Assembly: GCF_017742835.1 (NCBI RefSeq)
Contig: NZ_CP072392.1
Coordinates: 1,844,385 to 1,908,384 of the forward strand
Source of the DNA: Aquabacter sp. L1I39
Lineage (GTDB): Bacteria > Pseudomonadota > Alphaproteobacteria > Rhizobiales > Xanthobacteraceae
Length of the DNA stretch: 64,000 bases
Reading direction: 5' to 3'
Each line of letters begins with the position of its first letter. The stretch's first letter is position 1. The translations under genes were made by a program, and so were the position numbers. Positions 61,160-64,000 of this stretch are shown in pieces. The notes under the pieces were generated by a model. It did no database searches. It saw nothing but the letters and a program-made list of their open reading frames with translations, and had not been told where the DNA came from.

Positions 61160-61822
61160 TCAGCCCTTATCCGCCGCAAACACCAGGACGCGGATGGGCG
61201 TGGGGTTGAAGCCATTGCAGGGATTGTTGATCTGCGGGCAGTTGGAGATGACGCACAGGACATCCATCTCGGCTTTCAGCTCCACATAATCGCCGGGCTT
61301 CGACACGCCGTCGACGATGGCCAGATTCCCCGAGGGCTCCACCGGCACGTTCATGAAGAAGTTGATGTTGGGCACGATGTCCCGCTTGGACATGCCGTGC
61401 TTGGCCACCTCGATGGCGAAGTTTTCCCGGCAGGCATGGAGATAGCGGGTGTGCTGGCCGAAGCGCACGGTATTGCTCTCGCACGAGCAGGCGCCCGCCG
61501 AGGTGTCGTGGCGCCCGCAGGTGTCGGCGGTCACCGTGAGCATCAGGCGCCCTTCATTGGAGATGAGGCGGGTGCCCGTGCTCACATAGGCCGAGCCCTG
61601 GACGCGCAGCGTGTCCTGGGAGGAATAGCGCTCGGCGAAATTGTCGGCGCGGTAGAACAGCGTGTCCACCGCCTGCTGGCCTTCCAGGTCGATGATACGG
61701 ATGGACTGGCCGCGCTTCACGAGGCCCGACCAGGGCGCCTGCGCGGGAATGTTGTGCACCTGGATGGCGTCCTTGGGATCGCGCACCGGAGTGGCGAAGA
61801 AGCCGGAGAGACGGTTCGACAT
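61160..61822 (-). CDS. Urea carboxylase-associated protein 2 (DUF1989), probable carboxyguanidine deiminase subunit
   Basis: 220 residues, three bases before the carboxylase gene. DUF1989 fold with the conserved polar set IIDLEGQQAVDTLFY, ADTCGRHDTSAGACSCESN and NINFFMNVPVEPSG, ending CVISNCPQINNPCNGFNPTP. The Cys and His cluster suggests metal binding. In guanidine-degrading bacteria UAAP1 and UAAP2 form a heteromeric deiminase (CgdAB) converting carboxyguanidine to allophanate. Confidence 0.88.
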   Translation of the reverse strand: MSNRLSGFFATPVRDPKDAIQVHNIPAQAPWSGLVKRGQSIRIIDLEGQQAVDTLFYRADNFAERYSSQDTLRVQGSAYVSTGTRLISNEGRLMLTVTADTCGRHDTSAGACSCESNTVRFGQHTRYLHACRENFAIEVAKHGMSKRDIVPNINFFMNVPVEPSGNLAIVDGVSKPGDYVELKAEMDVLCVISNCPQINNPCNGFNPTPIRVLVFAADKG

Positions 61823-61832
61823 GATGGCCTCC

Positions 61833-62642
61833 TCAGCGCGTCAGGTTTTCAAAGCCGCGCTGGGCTTCGGGCGTGGCGGTGCGGCACAGATCGTCCGGGC
61901 CCGGCGCGGCGGCGGTGAAGCGGATCACCTCCACGGGCTTGGGGTCATAGGCCGGGTTCGGGTCGAGCGGGTGCGGGCAGTTGGAGAGGGCGATCTTGAC
62001 CGGCATCTCCGCGCGCAGGTCCACGAAATCTCCCGCCACCCGGGGCGTGCCGGCCCACACGAAGGCGCCCTCTTTGTCCGTGCGCACGGGGGCGAAGAAG
62101 GAGATGCAGGGCGGCACGTCGCGCTTTTCCAGGCCCAGCTTGAGGGCGGCGAGGGTGAAGTTGTCCCGCGTGTTGCGCAGGGTCTCTTGGCCATAGCGCT
62201 TGCGGTTGGAGGCCGGCGTCGAGCCGCCCATCAGCGCGTCATGGGCGCATGTGGTGTCCTCGGTGAGGGAGAACATCACCCGCCCCATGTCCGAGAACAA
62301 GACGCGCCCTTTGCCGAGCGCGGCGGTCCACTGGACCTTGATGGTGTCGGCATAGTTCAGCCGCTCGGACGTGTCGGCGGCGTTCCAGGCGATCATGGAG
62401 ACGCAGCTCTCCCCTTCCAGGAGGGCAATGCGCAAGGTCTCGCCGGCTTTCAGCTCCGCCGTCCAATACCAGCCGCCGGGAATGGTCTCCCGCTTCAGAT
62501 CGCCCGCCGGCAGCAGGGCGGTGCCCCGCTCCGTGGGCGGGGGCAGGACCAGCGGGGCCTTGCCCTGGCCGGCGGCTTTCAGCGCCTCGTAATTGCGCCG
62601 GTTCTGTTCGATCCGGGCCAGGCTGTCTTCGCGCGCGGTCAT
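61833..62642 (-). CDS. Urea carboxylase-associated protein 1 (DUF1989), probable carboxyguanidine deiminase subunit
   Basis: 269 residues. Paralogue of the next gene with an extra N-terminal helix (LARIEQNRRNYEALK). Typical segments: LLEGESCVSMIAWNAADTSE, LTEDTTCAHDALMGGST, CISFFAPVRTDKEG and ALSNCPHPLDPNP. Ten bases from UAAP2. Expected to be the partner subunit of the deiminase. Confidence 0.88.
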   Translation of the reverse strand: MTAREDSLARIEQNRRNYEALKAAGQGKAPLVLPPPTERGTALLPAGDLKRETIPGGWYWTAELKAGETLRIALLEGESCVSMIAWNAADTSERLNYADTIKVQWTAALGKGRVLFSDMGRVMFSLTEDTTCAHDALMGGSTPASNRKRYGQETLRNTRDNFTLAALKLGLEKRDVPPCISFFAPVRTDKEGAFVWAGTPRVAGDFVDLRAEMPVKIALSNCPHPLDPNPAYDPKPVEVIRFTAAAPGPDDLCRTATPEAQRGFENLTR

Positions 62643-62653
62643 GTCGTCTCTCC

Positions 62654-63469
62654 TCAGACCGTCATGAGCGCCGGGTCGTCCCGGCCGGGGGTGAGAAGGG
62701 CGGCCGGGTCGTCCCGGTGCCCGTGGGGGGAGGTTTGGCCGGCAATGCGGCGGGGCCAGACCTCGATGTCATGGGCGACGGTGGCGCCATAGCGGCCCGC
62801 TTCCTCGGGCCGGCGGCGCTTGCGCTCGAAGGCGATCACGCGCGTGGCCAGCGTGAAGGCCTCCTTCAGATCGTGGGTCACCATGACCACGCTCATCTCG
62901 CAGGAGTGCCATAGGCGCAGCATGAGGCAGTGAATGTCGGCGCGGATGCCGGGGTCCAGGGCGCCGAAGGGCTCGTCCAGGAGCAGGATCTTCGGCTTGC
63001 GCATGATGGCCTGGGCGAGTGCCAGGCGCTGCTGCATGCCGCCCGAAAGGGCCGAGGGATATTTGTCCTCCGCGCCGGCAAGCCCCACCTCGGCGATCAG
63101 CGCCCGGGCCTCCTCCTGCGCCTGCCGCCGGGCGGCGCCGAACAGGCGGCCGGTAAAGGGGGCGGCGGGCAGTTCGGCTGCCAGCAGCACATTGCCTAGC
63201 ACGGTCAGATGGGGGAACACCGAATAGCGCTGGAACACCACGCCCCGGTCCGCGCCCGGCTCGCGGGCGATGGGCTTGCCGTCGATGAGAATGGTGCCGC
63301 GCGTGGCGGTCTCCTCCGACAGGAGGATGCGCAGAAAGGTGGTCTTGCCGCAGCCGGAGGGGCCGACCAAAGCGATGAAGGAGCGGGGCGCGAAATCGAG
63401 GCTGATATTCTCCAGCACGATCTGCTCGCCATATTCCTTCCAGAGATGCTCGACGCGGATGGCGGTCAT
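62654..63469 (-). CDS. ABC importer ATP-binding protein of the carboxylase cluster
   Basis: 271 residues. SsuB/TauB-type: GPSGCGKTTFLRILL, VVFQRYSVFPHLTVLGN, LSGGMQQRLALAQAI, ILLLDEPFGALDPGIR, THDLKEAFTLATRV. The Q-loop RYSVFPHLTV differs from the PWKT type seen in the importer at 25.7 kb, so this is a distinct subgroup, found beside urea/guanidine carboxylase genes. Start overlaps the permease stop by four bases. Confidence 0.92.
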   Translation of the reverse strand: MTAIRVEHLWKEYGEQIVLENISLDFAPRSFIALVGPSGCGKTTFLRILLSEETATRGTILIDGKPIAREPGADRGVVFQRYSVFPHLTVLGNVLLAAELPAAPFTGRLFGAARRQAQEEARALIAEVGLAGAEDKYPSALSGGMQQRLALAQAIMRKPKILLLDEPFGALDPGIRADIHCLMLRLWHSCEMSVVMVTHDLKEAFTLATRVIAFERKRRRPEEAGRYGATVAHDIEVWPRRIAGQTSPHGHRDDPAALLTPGRDDPALMTV

Positions 63470-64000
63470 TTCGCAGCTCCGAACCAGGGGAAGAGGCCGT
63501 CGCGCAGCCGCGCGAGGGCATAGTCCATGGCCACCGACAGGAGCGTGATCCAGGCGACATAGGGCAGGATCACGTCCATGGCCAGATACCGGCGCACCAG
63601 GAAGATGCGGTAGCCAAGGCCTGAATCCGCCGCGATGGCCTCGGCGGCGATGAGGAACAGGAAGGCCGGCCCCAGCGACAGGCGCAGCGCGTCGATGAGG
63701 CGGGGCAGGATCTGCGGCAGCACCATGCGCAAGGCGATCTGCCAGGTGGAGGCGCCCAGCGTCTGGGCCTTGATGAGCTGCTCGCGCGGCAGTTCCAGCA
63801 CCCGCATGGCAAGGTCGCGGATGAGGAAGGGGGTGACGCCGATGGTGATCAGCGCCACCTTGGAGGCCTCCCCCAGGCCCATGACGATGAACAGGATGGG
63901 CAGGAGCGCCAGCGGCGGCACCATGGAGACCATGCCGACGAACGGCGCGAGCAGCGCCCGCACCGCCGGCAGGAGCCCCACCGCCATGCCCACCACGAGG
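63466..64000 (-). CDS. ABC importer permease of the carboxylase cluster, 5' end outside window
   Basis: At least 177 residues visible; the frame is open to the right edge, so the N-terminal helices lie beyond it. BPD-type permease with the coupling loop LIKAQTLGASTWQIALRMVLPQ and the preceding helix IGVTPFLIRDLAMRVLELPR. The binding protein gene is probably upstream, outside the window, as is the promoter and any guanidine riboswitch. Confidence 0.9.
   Translation of the reverse strand, partial: LVVGMAVGLLPAVRALLAPFVGMVSMVPPLALLPILFIVMGLGEASKVALITIGVTPFLIRDLAMRVLELPREQLIKAQTLGASTWQIALRMVLPQILPRLIDALRLSLGPAFLFLIAAEAIAADSGLGYRIFLVRRYLAMDVILPYVAWITLLSVAMDYALARLRDGLFPWFGAAK

Noticed and set aside
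1..64000. tRNA or rRNA genes, CRISPR arrays, insertion sequences or integrase genes
   Set aside because: No cloverleaf-like block, regular repeat-spacer array, transposase or recombinase motif was seen on reading; a tRNAscan or covariance search would settle the RNA question.

Overview
This window is about 68% G+C by eye, coding-dense, and looks like ordinary chromosome. I found no rRNA, tRNA, CRISPR array, insertion sequence or phage gene. The gene content points to an alphaproteobacterium of the order Hyphomicrobiales, perhaps a Xanthobacteraceae-type organism. The pointers are an intracellular PHB depolymerase, the methylsuccinyl-CoA dehydrogenase of the ethylmalonyl-CoA pathway, a rhizobial-style fixNOQP-GHIS cluster behind an FNR/FixK box, an SdhAF4-type protein, and a twin-TM small protein beside a PduO-type adenosyltransferase. 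The genus is inference.

Layout. 1-13.5 kb holds housekeeping and metabolic genes: PhaZ (cut by the left edge), a YgjP-type metallopeptidase, two DoxX paralogues, an AbrB-type membrane protein with an aminotransferase, a RutE-like nitroreductase, a Usp protein, a four-domain signalling fusion, the SDR-QueG-GST trio, UppP and SdhAF4. 13.7-25.3 kb holds SecB, Mcd, an OafB-type acyltransferase, two MHS-type MFS transporters, TspO, a HIG1-like protein with a cobalamin adenosyltransferase, a MaoC hydratase, a YbjN protein, and an OmpA/Cys-rich exported pair. 25.6-30.5 kb is an ABC importer operon (ATPase, permease, metallo-beta-lactamase-fold enzyme, binding protein) followed by a GntR/HutC regulator. 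30.5-35 kb carries two glycosyltransferases and GDP-mannose dehydratase (surface polysaccharide). 35.7-39.5 kb is a TetR-HlyD-ABC exporter operon with a clear operator.

39.7-49 kb is the most cohesive block: ccoNOQP, ccoGHIS and then a gene overlapping ccoS. That last gene encodes an MFS protein with the paired MxxxM and HxxxM motifs of the CcoA copper importer. Together they encode the cbb3 oxidase, its copper exporter FixI, its assembly factors and a probable copper importer. A perfect TTGAT-N4-ATCAA box upstream indicates low-oxygen control.

49-56.7 kb has an SDR, a GGDEF-EAL protein and a polar-amino-acid-type ABC importer led by its own LacI regulator. That operon has a sigma70-like promoter and two related palindromes 169 bp apart. 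57-64 kb, all on the minus strand, is a urea/guanidine carboxylase cluster: an ABC importer (cut by the right edge), the two urea-carboxylase-associated proteins, a biotin carboxylase of 1181 residues, and a free-standing allophanate hydrolase C-terminal domain. The presence of both associated proteins favours guanidine over urea as substrate. The amidase half of allophanate hydrolase is not in the window.
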